Numbered from the stretch's first letter, positions 13,201 to 22,499 are shown. The stretch: DNA of 64,000 nucleotides from Aplectana chamaeleonis (GCA_029168955.1 JAPDOI010000040.1:2592501-2656500); one strand, 5' to 3'. The notes: a model not told the origin generated them from the letters alone. Translations and numbers: made by a program.

Positions 13201-16200
13201 ATTGGCAAGGAAATGTCTCCGGAGCTCTGCGCCCTTCTAAAAACGCGGCTCTCAACACTTGTTTTCCAATCTGTTTTCTTTGCTACAAATAGGTTAAGAA
13301 TTTTCATAAAAAATTGAAAAAAATCTTGTTTTTCGAAATTCTACACTCATGGTGGTCCTGCTCACTCCCACTGGGACCTGCGCTTTTTCTATGACGTCCT
13401 GCACACTCCCACTAAGGTTCTGCACATTATCGATAACGTCCTGCACACTACCCGAACCCTAGCGATTTTGTGCAGCGTCTTATCCACTACTACTGAATAC
13501 CTGTCACCTTGATTGGAGCTTAGCCCTTCTAGAGCTAGCTACTGGTAAAAGTTTTTATGACCCAACGCACAAAACCGGTTGTTTCGAGCGCGTAAAGGGA
13601 TACTCGGACTGATTTTTGGCTTTCGATATATGTCCTACCCACCTAAATGCAGGTACCAGTTCATACAAGTTTTGATCGATCATTCCCAAGATCCACGGGA
13701 CACACATACACATACACACACATCAGGACATAACTGCTTTGAGTATACGGATACGCTCAACGGAACTGAAGATACGTCAATGATACAATCTTTCTTTTGC
13801 GTCCTCAACATCGACCTAAGGAAACTTCTTTGATCAATTCCACGCTTAGGAAGAGACGAATAGGAGAACCTAAAGAAAAATATTGGTCGAGGAAACTAAT
13901 TGAGAATATTTCAGCCATCAACCAGATTTGTCCGGCCAGCGCCGTAATGAATGACAGGGTGAGAGTGAAGGCTTTGGACATGCACAACTATCGAAGGTAA
14001 TCAACTATTATTTTGGGACAGCGTTCTTTATAATAGTAGTCACCAAGTTGTTCAAAAGCAACAAAGGGTCGCCAAACTCCTGGGCGAATTCGAAGAGCTC
14101 TCGGTTTCAACTGGCGGTAAGTTGCTGCCGACAATTGTGTCGATAGCTGCTGATAGCGATTCTGAGGCGAAAACGGCGCGCACGAGGAACTGCGAAGTGC
14201 AGAGGTCTTAGCGATCACCTCAGACCTCAATATGTACAATACCGCCCAGGAAACGTGTCCAAAAGCACGTCGCCGACGCAATTTACGGCCCGCGAAGGAA
14301 AAACACGACGAAAACATCAAAATGTGTCACAGTGGAAATTTTCTTAATTCGAAAACATTCGAATCGCCCCGTTTTGCTGAGTACGAAAATGTATTCCTCC
14401 CATGTCTGGCAAATATATTGCATTTTGTCATAAATAAAACTAGCCCGCCGAGAAGTCTGCTTATTTGAACTTCTGAAAACTCGGAACTCCATTCTTCCTC
14501 CTTTCACCTCAGAACTCACGGCCGAATTCAGGAAAGGCAATGTGCCTCGGAACTAGAATCCGTCACATGAAATTTCATTCATCCTGCAGCTCAAGCCTTG
14601 AAACAACGAATCTACCGGGAAGTTGTCCAATATGAAGGGCAATAGAAAAGCAAGAAAGTTACAAACGGTGTCTCATTTTTTTCGGTTGGATTCTGGTCTA
14701 TCAAATTGACTGCAATTTGAAAATACCTGCTTCTCGCAGCAATCAGTTGTTCCTTGAGATCATTTCCTTACCCACAGGAGAGGTCTTTGCAAGTCTTATT
14801 TTGTCCATCGCCGTATTAAGTTTGTTTTGAAATTGAGTCGTATCCCGTATCATTTCCACGCACAATTCGAAGATTGGGTTAATAGCCGACTCTGTACCCA
14901 TGGAACTAAAGATTTTTGTTAATATTCTTGAAGGCAGTGGTCACGATGGAAAACTTCATCGAAAAAACTACAAAAATCAGCCTAAATCAAAAACAGCTCA
15001 AAAACTATGAAGGTAGCGCGGTGAAAAAAGGGCTAGAATTAGAGTTATTAAGACCCTAAATTTCCAGTTCGTGCACACGTGCACAGAAAGATCACAGTCT
15101 CATGCCAAGCAGTCGATCGACACTCAGAGGAAGAAATAAATGCAAACTTACCTAATAAAACAGGTGGATAGTGAAAGCAAGCACTTCAACCAATGTTTTT
15201 GACTAGATGTGTACATAAATCCGAAGGTTCATTGATTGAAATTCAATTCCAAGCCAGCTGATGTTCTTGATATTATAGATCATCGATGCCGATGAGCTGG
15301 GGTGAGCTCGTCCACCATCTAAAGACAAGAAAGTTCAGGCTTCAAATTTGGCCCAGAACAGCGTTTTTTTTTCGCGATTTTTTCTCATAAGTTCTACTAC
15401 TCTATACCCAGAAAAGGGTTTAGAGAGGAAAAGAAGACGAGCATAATTGAGCGCGACCACTGCCTTTAATCCGCAGAGGTGGACAGGTCGGTAGAAACTG
15501 GTTCGTACTAGTGTATCGCCTTCGGGATCAACAAACGCTTTGCTTTTCGTAAAGGAGATCTCAAAATTCGCGGTAGATCCTGAGGAAAAATCTTGCTACT
15601 TTCTGATGTATGCCTCGATCCAGTACGAGGTTGGCGACGATTGCATCTCAATTTAACTGTAATGTGGAATTTTTAGATCTCTACTTGCTAATGGGCAGGT
15701 CGTCAAGAATTCTGGAAATCGATTACCTACCGGAGCAAACATCTATAAACTGGTGCGTTTATTTCTTTTGCCAGGAAAGAAAAAAGGTCCCGTTAAACGC
15801 GCTTCAACAACTTTGTGCGCGCAGCGGTTCTCCGCAGAGCGCGTCACGTGCGCCAGCCGAACTGCTGCCGCGCAGTGGATTCGACCAACATCCCGTCAAG
15901 TTCGCCTTAATTTGCACTAGCCGATTTTTCCTGTATGCCGACTCAGACGGCTTCTGGGAAAGGAGATTGTTTCTTCGTTGCCCGGAGAACAGGTCGTGCA
16001 TCAGTTCATGTTTTATAGGATAGCTGAATTAGTCATATGTGAAGCCTGCTCCTTTCTTATTTCTTGTTTCTCGATTCCTGAAAAGCTGTAATGTTAACCT
16101 CGAGTGATTTTTCTTGACACTTCAGAGGTACGACTGCTCTCTGGAGGCACGTGCTGAGGCTTCTGTGGCTAGGTGCATGAACACGCCAGACCCCAACGTC

Positions 16201-19200
16201 CCAGCTGGTATGCAGCAAAATATCCACGTCGTCCCAAAAAGCAGTGCACAAACACGTCTTGTCTCCATCGAAGAAGTATGATTGTCTAATTCCTTTATCA
16301 ATCATTCATCGTACATGATCGTCTTTGATTTCAGTCGATTAAACACTGGTGGTCCCAGGTGGCAAACGTGGATGGGCCAGGAATGCTTGTTACATATAGA
16401 CAAAAGTTCGAGGGCTCCGGTATCAGTTTCATGACGAGGGTGAGACATTCGCAGTCTTTCTGACTGAATAGGAATGATGGGGTGTTTTTCTCATACTAAG
16501 GACTGATCACATCACAAACTGGATTTCGAAGAAATGAAGTGTTCAGTGTTGTGGGAAAGGCAAGAACAAACAACTAGAAGTTCCATCAATTTCTTTAATG
16601 CGCATAGAGATTTGCAAATGTAATCTTTCAACTCCGGTATTTGTACATTCTTGTTCATTTTTTTTTCTTGTTCAAACATTCTTCAGAGTGGTTTCTTCGG
16701 GCACTGAACACGACTATGAGGTCTATTTTCGGTATCCAATAGGCTTACTGCAAGTTACAGCAGGAAAAAAACATCTTTCGCCTACATTAACCCACCGCAA
16801 TCTTCCGAAAAACTGAGAGTGGGCCTTGTATTCGTGTTATGCGCCCAAAATTACCGCCCCCCCCAAGTCTGAAGTTGGGGCTGAAAGGGTTTGAATTTCT
16901 GGAATAAGGGAAAATTTTGTTTTTGTCGTATTTGGTCTTTCCAGGTGCATTGAAAAAGGTTTCACGAACTTTGAAGTGTTTCTTTTCATCTGCCCCACAG
17001 CATTCAACCGATCATTTTAAGGAAGTTCATTGTGCGCTGGGATCAGTCCCCAGTTGGAATGAGTTAAAATTTCACAATCTTTTCCTACCGTGTTACTAAA
17101 GTATGGGAGTCAGGGATGTGCGGCAAAAGATTTTGAAAATTCGGCAAACGGAAATCGACAAAATTTGTCCAAAAACGGCCGGCAAACGGCAATCGACAAA
17201 CGGCAAAATAAGAACCTTGTACAAAAAAAACGATACGAATGTTCGAGATGTAACGGTGAAAACTTACTATTTTTTCATACACGTTTCGTGATGTGTTTAC
17301 TATTTGACCGGAACTTGGATAAAAGATTGCGGCGTGGGAAAATGCGACTGAAACGCATGTTTTCGGACAGTCTTGGAAGCATTTTTGAGAAACTGCTCCA
17401 CCTTCGACAACCCTCTCCCCTTCGACCTTTAAAATTCTCCTGATCTGCGCCCTAGCAACTAAAATAAAAGCTAGCTTGTTCGGATAAGTCCGGTCGGAGT
17501 AAGCAGCGGAGCGCTCGATCATGGCAAAATACCAGATTGTCCAATAATTCTTGTCCGAAAATTTCACCATTTTTAATTTTTTTCAACTATATTGAAAAGC
17601 AAGTCTAATCAACAATATAATCACCACAGTTATCCACAACAGTGGCCCATCGATTGGGCAGGTCGGAGAAGCACTCCGCCCAGAACTCCGGGGGCTGCAA
17701 CTCGAAGAAGCTTGCGATGTCGGATTTGAGGTTGTCGTAGTTGGTGAATTTTCTTCCGGCCAAATGGTGCTTCAGCGGGCGGAACAAGTGGTAGTCGGAG
17801 GGGGCGAGGTCCGGGGAATACGGCGGATGGGCAACCGTCTCCCAGCCGAGCGTCGCCAACTTCTGCTGGGTCTCCTTCGCCACTTGGGGGCGCGCGTTGT
17901 CGTGCTGCAGGTGGACCGTGGCCCGTCAGGGACGCTTTTCTCGGATGGCGGCGGCTAGTTTCCCGAGCTGATCGGTGTAGATGGAGGCGGTGACCGTCCT
18001 GCCTTGCGGGAGCAGCTCGAAGCACAGCATGCCCTTGGTGTCCCACCAGCAGCAGAGCATGATCTTCAGCGGATGCAGGTCTGCTTTCAGCGTCGTCAGC
18101 GGCTCTTCTCCGCGCGGGATCAAGAGTGCCTGGCGGGCGACGTTGTCGTAGAGGACCCAGCTCTCATCTTCAGTGACCAGGTCCTCGAGAGACTCTTTGC
18201 GATGCGGACGAAGAAGGAGGGACTGGCAGACGGCCACGCGGCTCTGCTTGTTGGCGTCCGTCAGACGGTGGGGGATCCAACGGGCCAGAACTTTGTGGTA
18301 GCCGAGTAGGTTGAGTCGATTGTGGATGGTGGACTTTTACAGCCAAGCGTCGTCGCCAGTTCACGGGTGGTGGCTTCCGGCTTCTCCTTGATACAGCGAC
18401 GGACTTCGTCATCATCCACCGTAGAAGGCCTCCCGCTGTGCTCCCTGTCCTCGAGGCTCGTGTCGCCACTCTCGAAACGATTGAACCAGCTGCTGACTGT
18501 GCGTTGGGACACTGCATCCTCCTTGCACGCTCTGCAAGCGTTGGCGACCGCGGTTCCCGTGTCGTTGCCCAGCAGCCACTCGTAGTACACGAACGTACGA
18601 ATTCGACCTTGGTCCATTTTAGCTTGTACTGGTAGCTAGACGCGGCGACTGCGCCTTACATACCCTCAGCGTAGAACTTTGGAGAACCTTCTAGAAGGTT
18701 CTTACACTTGCCTGATATTATAACACTTCTAAGGAAAATTATAGAATTTTGAAATTTTTCGGACAGGAGTTTTGGACGGCCTGGTATAACAGTGATGAGG
18801 AGGTTTTGACATGATAAGCCCGACAAGTCTTACTTCGACCGGCTCAAAATGAGGGAGCTAGGCTGTACATGCAATTGGGTAGTCTCACAAGCTTGCCTTA
18901 AAGGCAGAATATGTGCTCGTAAACGTACTTGAGATAACAAGGTGAATAGAACCGTACGGCTTAAAACATAATGCCTAAGCATTTTGAAGGGTCAAAAATG
19001 ATCGATACGTAGGCTAATCATAACTTCGCGCCGCGAATGAACTCTAGCCCCGCCCGTATTTTCACGTCCTCTGTATTTATAAGTTTGGCCCCGCCCGTAT
19101 TTCTATTCACCTCCCTCCAAAGCTACACGCCACCCTTCCGCCCAGGAAAAGGTCAAATACAGGGGACGTGAAAATACGGGTGGGGCCAAACTTGCTACTC

Positions 19201-22200
19201 CTGTAACGGCATTCTGAGTCGTTTTTGATGCTTCAAAATGCGTAGGCCTTATGTTGTAAGCCATACGGTTCGAATCACGTTGTTATCCCAATTACGTTTA
19301 CGAGCGTGTATGCTGCCGTCCGGGCACAATTTCGATTTTGAGATTTCCCGCTGAATCGGTGCTCTTGCTACAGGTAGTCCCAAGGAACATGCGAAAACTG
19401 CGTAAAAACCGATCTTCTTCAAAATATTTTAGCAGCTTTCGTCAACCGCTGTGTCAGAAAAGTGTGGCCATCGTCCACATTTTAGCGGACGTCCACGCAT
19501 TCTTCAAAACTGCAGTGTAAATATCGGTCATTCCAGCCATGGCCATCATGCTGTAAATACCATAATCCCTGACTTTGAGGCTGTTTTCTCCAGAACTAAG
19601 GACTTAGAGTTCGTGAAACGTTCAGACGATGTTCAGCTAGACCAGCCCAATCAAATTAACCCAAATTTCGGTAGTGTCAAAGTTTGACCGGACCTTTAAG
19701 ATATCAGTCCTGAAAAACCGCGGTCGTCTCAAATCACCTCCCTCCCAAATTACACGCCACCCCTTCTTCCCAACTTATCACTCCCTAGTCCGCGCATCTA
19801 GTTCATGACCAAGCAACGAATCAAATCAAAATGGATGTTCCCCACGGTGCGTACACCAATCCGACCCTTCGAACTCAAAACTGCAACTCTCAACACAGTA
19901 GAATGTTTTCAGCGCAATTGTTAGCATAATAGTAGACGGCGTGCAGTGCATAAGCCCACAAACTGTCACTAAAGTCCAGCATCGTTCATAGGAAGCTTAT
20001 ACAATCCCAGTGAAGTCTTGCTTACACTCCAAGACGGTAGCGCTCTCTCAGCAGTCTCACACGCATTCCTCGGCGCTCTGCCCTCCTAGCAAGCTACCGA
20101 CACCAGTCACGTTCCCAGTCGGGTCCCACCCACTTTCGTTGTCGCCAGATGACCTCCCAGTTTGGTCCAACTCACTTTTCTCAAAGCTTGGCGCACTCCC
20201 AGTTGGATCCCACGAGCTTTTCCGTCGTTCTGTGCGCTCCCAGTGAAGTACCTCGTACTCTGTTGTCAACGGTCACCGGTCGAAGGTTCCTAGCCGTTTA
20301 TTTTGATGTAAGATGATCTCGATAGAAATGTATTGTTACCAAATATCTGAAACAAATCAATCCATCCAATGTTTTGTTTTCTGCACCCTCTATGTCCTCT
20401 CCTCAGATTGTTCAGGGGTGCGTTCCAAGAACATCCCCATGGCAAAAGGCTTCAATGGAAACGTAGCCACGGCGACGTGGAAGCAATTATCAGTTACAAT
20501 TCGTGGCCCTGGGAAACAAGTTTGGCCATGGAAAGGTTGTTTGCCCTTCCACGGCACCGTGGAAACATTCTTGGAACGCACCCCAGGATGTTGATTCGTG
20601 TCCCGAAGAGCCTAACATTAATTACCTAAGGTTAGATCAGTTGGCTTCACGTTTTGAAAGTATGTATACCCTGCGACGCATGAGTATAGCAACACCTCCG
20701 AAAAAGGTGTATCATATGCTGGATCGAAGTTTTGAATATTTGTGAGAGTTTCTACATATGTTTTCTCCTACGGCGAAAACGACGGATCAATAGTATGAAC
20801 AGGAATTGCCCATTTCGCCTTCAATTATGCAGAGAAGTTTGTATGGAGTATTATGGAGTGTAGCCTGTCTATCTCCTTTCGAGCTGGTCGCAGCAAGACT
20901 TATCGCGCTTACCATTCCCGTCCTAATCGCGGAGTTTGTTATCTATTAAGCTTTTTTGCCGAAATTAGTCGAAAAGTGAGAGGAAAAACGGCAAACGACA
21001 ATCGACAAAAATCGTCCGAAAACGGCCGGCAATCGGCAACCGGCCAACGACAATTGCCGCACATCCCTGATGGGAGTACGATATTGTGTTGTCTTACAAA
21101 GCTATTCCTTGTCTGACGCTTTAAGATAACCTAAAGTCGGTTCGAATGAGACTGTTCGCCCACGCGCAAGCGTGCGTCTCGAGCGGTATTTTTGGGCGAT
21201 CCTTCCCACGTCTGCAAACAGCTGACTGGGACATTGCTACTATTCGTGTAATATTCCTACTAATCGATTTAAAGGTGCGAGAAATGGCTTCGCGACTGCC
21301 GCTCGACACGCACGCAGACCGCGTGGGCTTACAGTCTCATTCGGATAGGTCTTCCGAAGTACACAGTGCCATGAGGTGCCACGAGGTTGATAAACTAGAG
21401 TGGATCCCAACAATCTTCCATGCGCGAAAAGCTTTACGTATTGACACGATGACGTAGCAAATCTTATTGCAGTCTCTGAGTAGCCTTCTTTGCTCCTTGA
21501 AGAAACGTTTCCTGCAGGAAAAATCACAGCCTGTCTTCCACAAATGCCTCAAAAACCTGAATTTGACTTCGCTCAATTGAGAGTTTTCAACGCTGAGCGA
21601 TATTGGCCTAATCAAGCGAGTTGCTCTGAGCCAATAATTATCATATGCTTACAATTGTGAAAGAAAAACGACTAGGAAAAATGCTAAAAAAGGAGAGTTA
21701 TGATAGGCACATCAAAGTACCCTGCCGCTTTTCAAAGTCACATAAAGTTCCGTCCAAAGCAGACGGCTAGCGGCAGGCGTCTAGTCGCGACTCAAGCGCT
21801 GGCGCTTGACGCTCGACGGCTGGCGCATGCAACGTATCCGCTGACGGCACGGTGTTAGCGATGGTATCGATAATATTAGTGACAGCCTCTACTGCTGCTA
21901 TGCTGCTTCCACCGTCAGCGACTGGCTGGCTACAGTGGTCGCTGGGGATTCAGATCAATAACAAATGTTAAAGATGCAAACCCCTAGCGTCACCTGACGC
22001 TAGGACGTCTGCTATGGACCGAGCCTAATACCTACTGATGATATTCATATTAAGAAGTACATATTGTTTTTGGAGTGCTCAGTGACGATGTTCCGGGCAA
22101 AGGTTCCTCTAAAATCTTATCTTTGATGACTTTTGTGTTGTGATTGCAGATGGCTTGGGCGGCGACTTCGAGTTTGGGATGTGCTGTCACGACGAAAGAA

Positions 22201-22414
22201 ACCTGCGGAAGCAACTGGTTCAATGCATGTGTTTACAGTCCGGGGTGAATTCATAAATCAATTTTTTCTTTTGTTGCCCGCTATGGAAATTACCAAGACT
22301 ATCGAATTCAGAGGAAATCAAATCGATCAGGCCATGTATATTGTTGGAACTCCGTGCACCAGATGTCCCACTGGCAGCTTCTGCGATATCAACCAACTCT
22401 GTGCAATTGTCTGA
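1089..22414 (+). CDS. two-domain CAP/SCP (ASP-like) secreted protein, 5' exons outside window
   Basis: Nine exons (1089-1230, 8573-8670, 8799-9004, 13915-13996, 15677-15752, 16126-16275, 16335-16439, 22150-22244, 22312-22414) join in phase with GT/AG borders and give 351 codons plus TGA. Order: end of CAP domain 1, a Cys-rich hinge, a Thr-rich linker, complete CAP domain 2, Cys-rich tail. Recognisable in CAP2 are CPASAVMNDRVRV, HNYRR, RYDCSLEARAEASV, HWWSQV, MAWAATSSLGCAV and YSPGGN. Strongylid ASPs of this kind are secreted, abundant in infective and adult stages and implicated in host interaction; a signal peptide would lie in the missing 5' exons. The usual cavity His of the H[YF]TQ motif is replaced in both domains and GEN[IL] reads QQNI, so a metal-binding CAP site is unlikely. 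Introns reach 7.3 kb because of transposons. The exon model is manual; the linker donor (GTTTCT) is the weakest junction. Confidence 0.88.
1355..1560. repeat. 68-bp tandem repeat, three units
   Basis: ggtccctt/gttccctt/ggtccctc recur at 1355, 1423 and 1491. Each is followed by taa[ag]tttg and a shared block gagttttgcag(a/g)gac. The units differ by roughly 20-25%. Confidence 0.8.
1880..3285. repeat. nested palindrome: 1.4-kb inverted repeat enclosing two foldbacks
   Basis: The left arm (about 1880-2195) pairs with the right arm (about 2960-3285); for example cgctagagcacc at 1957 pairs with ggtgctctagcg at 3185. The 770-bp loop is two further hairpins: 2233-2525 (arms meet near 2378) and 2548-2950 (arms meet near 2745). 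Arms are diverged, with AT-rich indels. It lies in the first large intron of the CAP gene. Confidence 0.88.
3622..3858. mobile_element. MITE with TIR ttcgaatgagactgt
   Basis: The left end ttcgaatgagactgtccgc faces gcggacagtatcattgg on the right. It shares its ends and internal blocks (ctgcaaacagct.actgg, ctaatcgattta) with the copy at 21135-21350. No coding capacity. Confidence 0.75.
4025..4475. mobile_element. MITE family C (TIR aaaggcagggttctcgataa)
   Basis: About 450 bp with TIRs aaaggcagggttctcgat and atcgcgaaccctgccttt, flanked by TTAA-like sequence. A second copy at 27015-27460 shares the internal block ttaattag.ggggccggccgacaccgg. No ORF of note. Confidence 0.88.
4525..4745. repeat. 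degenerate AT-rich TTCGAA-type repeat
   Basis: A run of ttcgaaattt, cgttcgttc and tttttt blocks at roughly 40-50-bp spacing. The same composition recurs at 6240-6470. The long ORFs here are artefacts of composition. Confidence 0.6.
5013..5503. mobile_element. MITE family A, copy 1
   Basis: TIRs aaaggcagtgttcacgataa and ttatcgtgaacactgccttt. The internal marker gaaacatggtggacgagttgtccgag also occurs in the copies at 25.6, 39.2 and 40.45 kb. The right end abuts family B copy 1, so the two elements sit end to end. Confidence 0.9.
5503..6177. mobile_element. MITE family B, copy 1
   Basis: Begins aaaggcagtgttcacgataatcttcg and ends cgtgaacactgccttt. It shares about 300 bp with 26605-27524 and 63400-64000. 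The outer TIR is the same as in family A but the interior is unrelated. Confidence 0.88.
6240..6470. repeat. degenerate TTCGAA-type repeat
   Basis: Alternating ttcgttcgaa, aattcgaaa and tttttccaa blocks, the same composition as 4525-4745 on the other strand. No gene. Confidence 0.55.
7255..8399. mobile_element. hAT-like non-autonomous element, 1.1 kb
   Basis: TIRs cagggctgtgcagaact and agttccgcacagccctg. Flanks ctaacaag (7247-7254) and ccaccaag (8400-8407) match at 6 of 8 bases, fitting the 8-bp duplication of hAT elements. Both ends carry direct runs of ggaaacggaagcgg. The internal ORFs (up to 196 codons) resemble nothing I know. It lies in the 7.3-kb CAP intron. Confidence 0.78.
8573..8670 (+). 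CDS. CAP gene exon: domain 1 GC motif
   Basis: Acceptor aaaatag, donor gtaagt, phase 0 to 2. The peptide MIYYKTLNVGCYEWKC followed by AACVYDQP is the CAP strand pair that in domain 2 reads MAWAATSSLGCAV...ACVYSPG. The canonical Trp of the motif is replaced by Tyr. Confidence 0.9.
8799..9004 (+). CDS. CAP gene exon: Cys-rich hinge and Thr-rich linker
   Basis: Acceptor atttcag, phase 2 to 1. Encodes YPPGADALC...GCTAYELSKC...GLC, the Cys-rich hinge seen after ASP CAP domains, then an eight-Thr run and SPATTTPRNANPKP. The linker joins the two CAP domains and is a likely site of O-glycosylation (inference). The donor GTTTCT is weak but phase-consistent. Confidence 0.9.
10409..10580. repeat. 86-bp exact tandem duplication inside the LINE
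   Basis: The block starting gctgccccacgagtttcc at 10411 is repeated from 10497, with the second copy ending at 10580. The copies look identical by eye, far younger than the element they sit in. Confidence 0.92.
10746..11590 (-). pseudogene. LINE reverse transcriptase, inactive
   Basis: RT blocks spread over several frames: NSRAEGPDGISAVHLKHIP, RWKRAVVIPIAKPGK, SHRPISLLSSL, then WFKRWINSFIKNR, LKAGVPRGGVLSPSLFSLF and LYADGITIVS. The catalytic box reads YADG instead of [FY]ADD, so the second metal-binding Asp is gone. Confidence 0.87.
12210..12920 (-). pseudogene. LINE APE-type endonuclease domain
   Basis: Exonuclease-endonuclease-phosphatase fold motifs: LNINGLRAKLAEL, DVILLQETKL (catalytic Glu), GDFIAHSPSW (usually GDFNAH; Asn lost), SSPDITFVS. 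The SDH box (ASDHVPIIM) is in a different frame around 12170, so a frameshift separates it. It nicks target DNA in active relatives. Confidence 0.87.
12845..13307 (-). pseudogene. LINE leader: 2A-like peptide and PHD-like zinc finger
   Basis: The ORF from 13307 ends LLLRAGIERNPGPRSKTPR and TAG. The frame continues past the stop with CCHCGLSAQHASIQCGGC, GWVHLKYSG and YCCMSC, i.e. the C-C...C-C...W-H...C-C pattern of a PHD-like finger with one Cys changed to Tyr. The 2A core is normally D[VI]ExNPGP; here Gly replaces the Asp, so skipping is probably lost. The finger frame runs straight into the endonuclease. Confidence 0.82.
13915..13996 (+). CDS. CAP gene exon: start of domain 2
   Basis: Acceptor tttcag, donor gtaatc, phase 1 to 2. 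Peptide INQICPASAVMNDRV...ALDMHNYRR matches the first helix of CAP domains (Cys, then LDxHNxxR). The intron before it holds the antisense LINE. Confidence 0.93.
14931..15468. mobile_element. MITE family D, copy 1
   Basis: TIRs aaggcagtggtcacgat and gcgcgaccactgccttt. It shares its interior (gaaaaagggctagaatt, gtttttgactagatg) with 22872-23706. Lies in the CAP intron between 13996 and 15677. Confidence 0.85.
15677..15752 (+). CDS. CAP gene exon: domain 2 loop
   Basis: Acceptor ttttag, donor gtgcgt, phase 2 to 0. Peptide SLLANGQVVKNSGNRLPTGA followed by NIYKL continues HNYRR directly, as in ASPs (R-S-x-L-A-x-G). The exon was found by phase and family expectation and both borders fit. Confidence 0.92.
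16126..16275 (+). CDS. CAP gene exon: YDC helix of domain 2
   Basis: Acceptor cttcag, donor gtatga, phase 0 to 0. RYDCSLEARAEASVARC is the ASP helix with its conserved Cys pair. The next segment reads AGMQQNIHVV, where family members usually have GEN[IL], so the catalytic-type Glu is absent. Confidence 0.94.
16335..16439 (+). CDS. CAP gene exon: WW helix of domain 2
   Basis: Acceptor tttcag, donor gtgaga, 35 codons in phase 0. SIKHWWSQV is the conserved tryptophan helix; the exon ends GSGISFMTR just before MAW, where H[YF]TQ is expected. Confidence 0.95.
17532..18784 (-). mobile_element. mariner element, nearly full length
   Basis: CCAG...CTGG ends inside a TA duplication (17530-17531 and 18785-18786). 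TIRs share gtcc.a.a..tc.tgtccgaaaa. It carries a minus-strand mariner transposase. Nested within the hAT-like element, hence younger than it. Confidence 0.92.
17605..18617 (-). pseudogene. mariner transposase, frameshifted
   Basis: Starts MDQGRIRTFVYYEW at 18617. The helix-turn-helix part reads AVSQRTVSSWFNRFESGD, then SLEDREHSGRPSTVDDDEV. The catalytic core is seen as VTEDESWVLYDN (first Asp), HDNARP (second Asp) and PPYSPDLAPSDYHLF (third Asp). Exactly 34 residues separate the second and third Asp, the D,D34D signature of mariner. At least two frame changes (near 18,250 and 17,930) break it. It ends at 17605. Confidence 0.92.
18905..19312. repeat. foldback element
   Basis: gctcgtaaacgta at 18913 pairs with acgtttacgagc near 19303; the inner arms pair gccccgcccgtattttcacg with cgtgaaaatacgggtggggc. 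Arms of about 110 bp plus an inner hairpin. Lies inside the hAT-like element. Confidence 0.82.
19314..19698. mobile_element. MITE family E, copy 1
   Basis: Shares tccgggca.aatttcgattttgagatttcccgct and the right end ttgaccggacct with 44749-45153 and 62257-62659. Ends are decayed here. Inside the hAT-like element. Confidence 0.82.
20412..20586. mobile_element. short foldback MITE (ends ggggtgcgttccaagaa)
   Basis: Left ggggtgcgttccaagaac and right ttcttggaacgcacccc are inverted. The same ends flank 37672-37843 with a different interior. Confidence 0.85.
21135..21350. mobile_element. MITE, second copy of the 3622 family
   Basis: TIRs ttcgaatgagactgttcgcc and acagtctcattcgg, interior shared with 3622-3858. 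Confidence 0.8.
21738..22025. repeat. foldback element
   Basis: ttccgtccaaagcagacg.ctagcg pairs with cgctaggacgtctgctatggac. GC-rich arms of about 60 bp. Lies just upstream of the penultimate CAP exon. Confidence 0.65.
22150..22244 (+). CDS. CAP gene exon: GC motif of domain 2
   Basis: Acceptor attgcag, donor gtgaat, phase 0 to 2. MAWAATSSLGCAV then ACVYSPG is close to the family consensus (M[VA]WxxTxxLGCAV, CxYSPGGN). The preceding 5.7-kb intron contains the hAT-like composite element. Confidence 0.97.
22312..22414 (+). CDS. CAP gene last exon
   Basis: Acceptor attcag. The first base completes the Gly codon of YSPGGN; the exon then encodes YIVGTPCTRCPTGSFC...LCAIV and TGA. The Cys-rich tail is the usual ASP ending. 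Confidence 0.96.
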
Positions 22415-22493
22415 TTGGATGGCTCTCACATCTTTCATCTCTGCTTGTTTCGATTTCTGGTGAGGAGTCACTAAAGTATTCTCTAGAGGCACA

Positions 22494-22499
22494 AATAAA
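22494..22499 (+). terminator. AATAAA polyadenylation signal of the CAP gene
   Basis: AATAAA lies 80 bp after the TGA, a normal distance for a short nematode 3' UTR. It is the first such hexamer after the stop. Confidence 0.75.

Larger units (their letters stand above)
9620..13310 (-). mobile_element. decayed non-LTR retrotransposon, CR1/jockey/I-like, with 2A-like leader
   Basis: Antisense to the CAP gene, in its linker intron. Order on the minus strand: hydrophobic leader ending in a 2A-like motif, PHD-like finger, APE-type endonuclease, reverse transcriptase, a C-terminal QNTAFRLITGCHK/HLHQETGLLPVKE segment, and a final CPDCEC zinc knuckle. Several frameshifts and stops break it, so it is dead. 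Single-ORF LINEs with 2A-like leaders are known in the CR1/L2 and sea-urchin STR groups. Clade assignment needs a tree. Confidence 0.88.
17111..21069. mobile_element. 3.96-kb hAT-like composite element with exact 8-bp target duplication
   Basis: The left end cagggatgtgcggcaa mirrors the right end ttgccgcacatccctg perfectly over 16 bp. atgggagt occurs just before (17103-17110) and just after (21070-21077), an exact 8-bp duplication. Both ends carry direct runs of ggcaaacggcaatcgaca. Inside are a mariner, foldbacks and an E-family MITE; no hAT transposase was recognised. Fits hAT biology (8-bp duplication, CAGGG-type ends). Confidence 0.9.
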
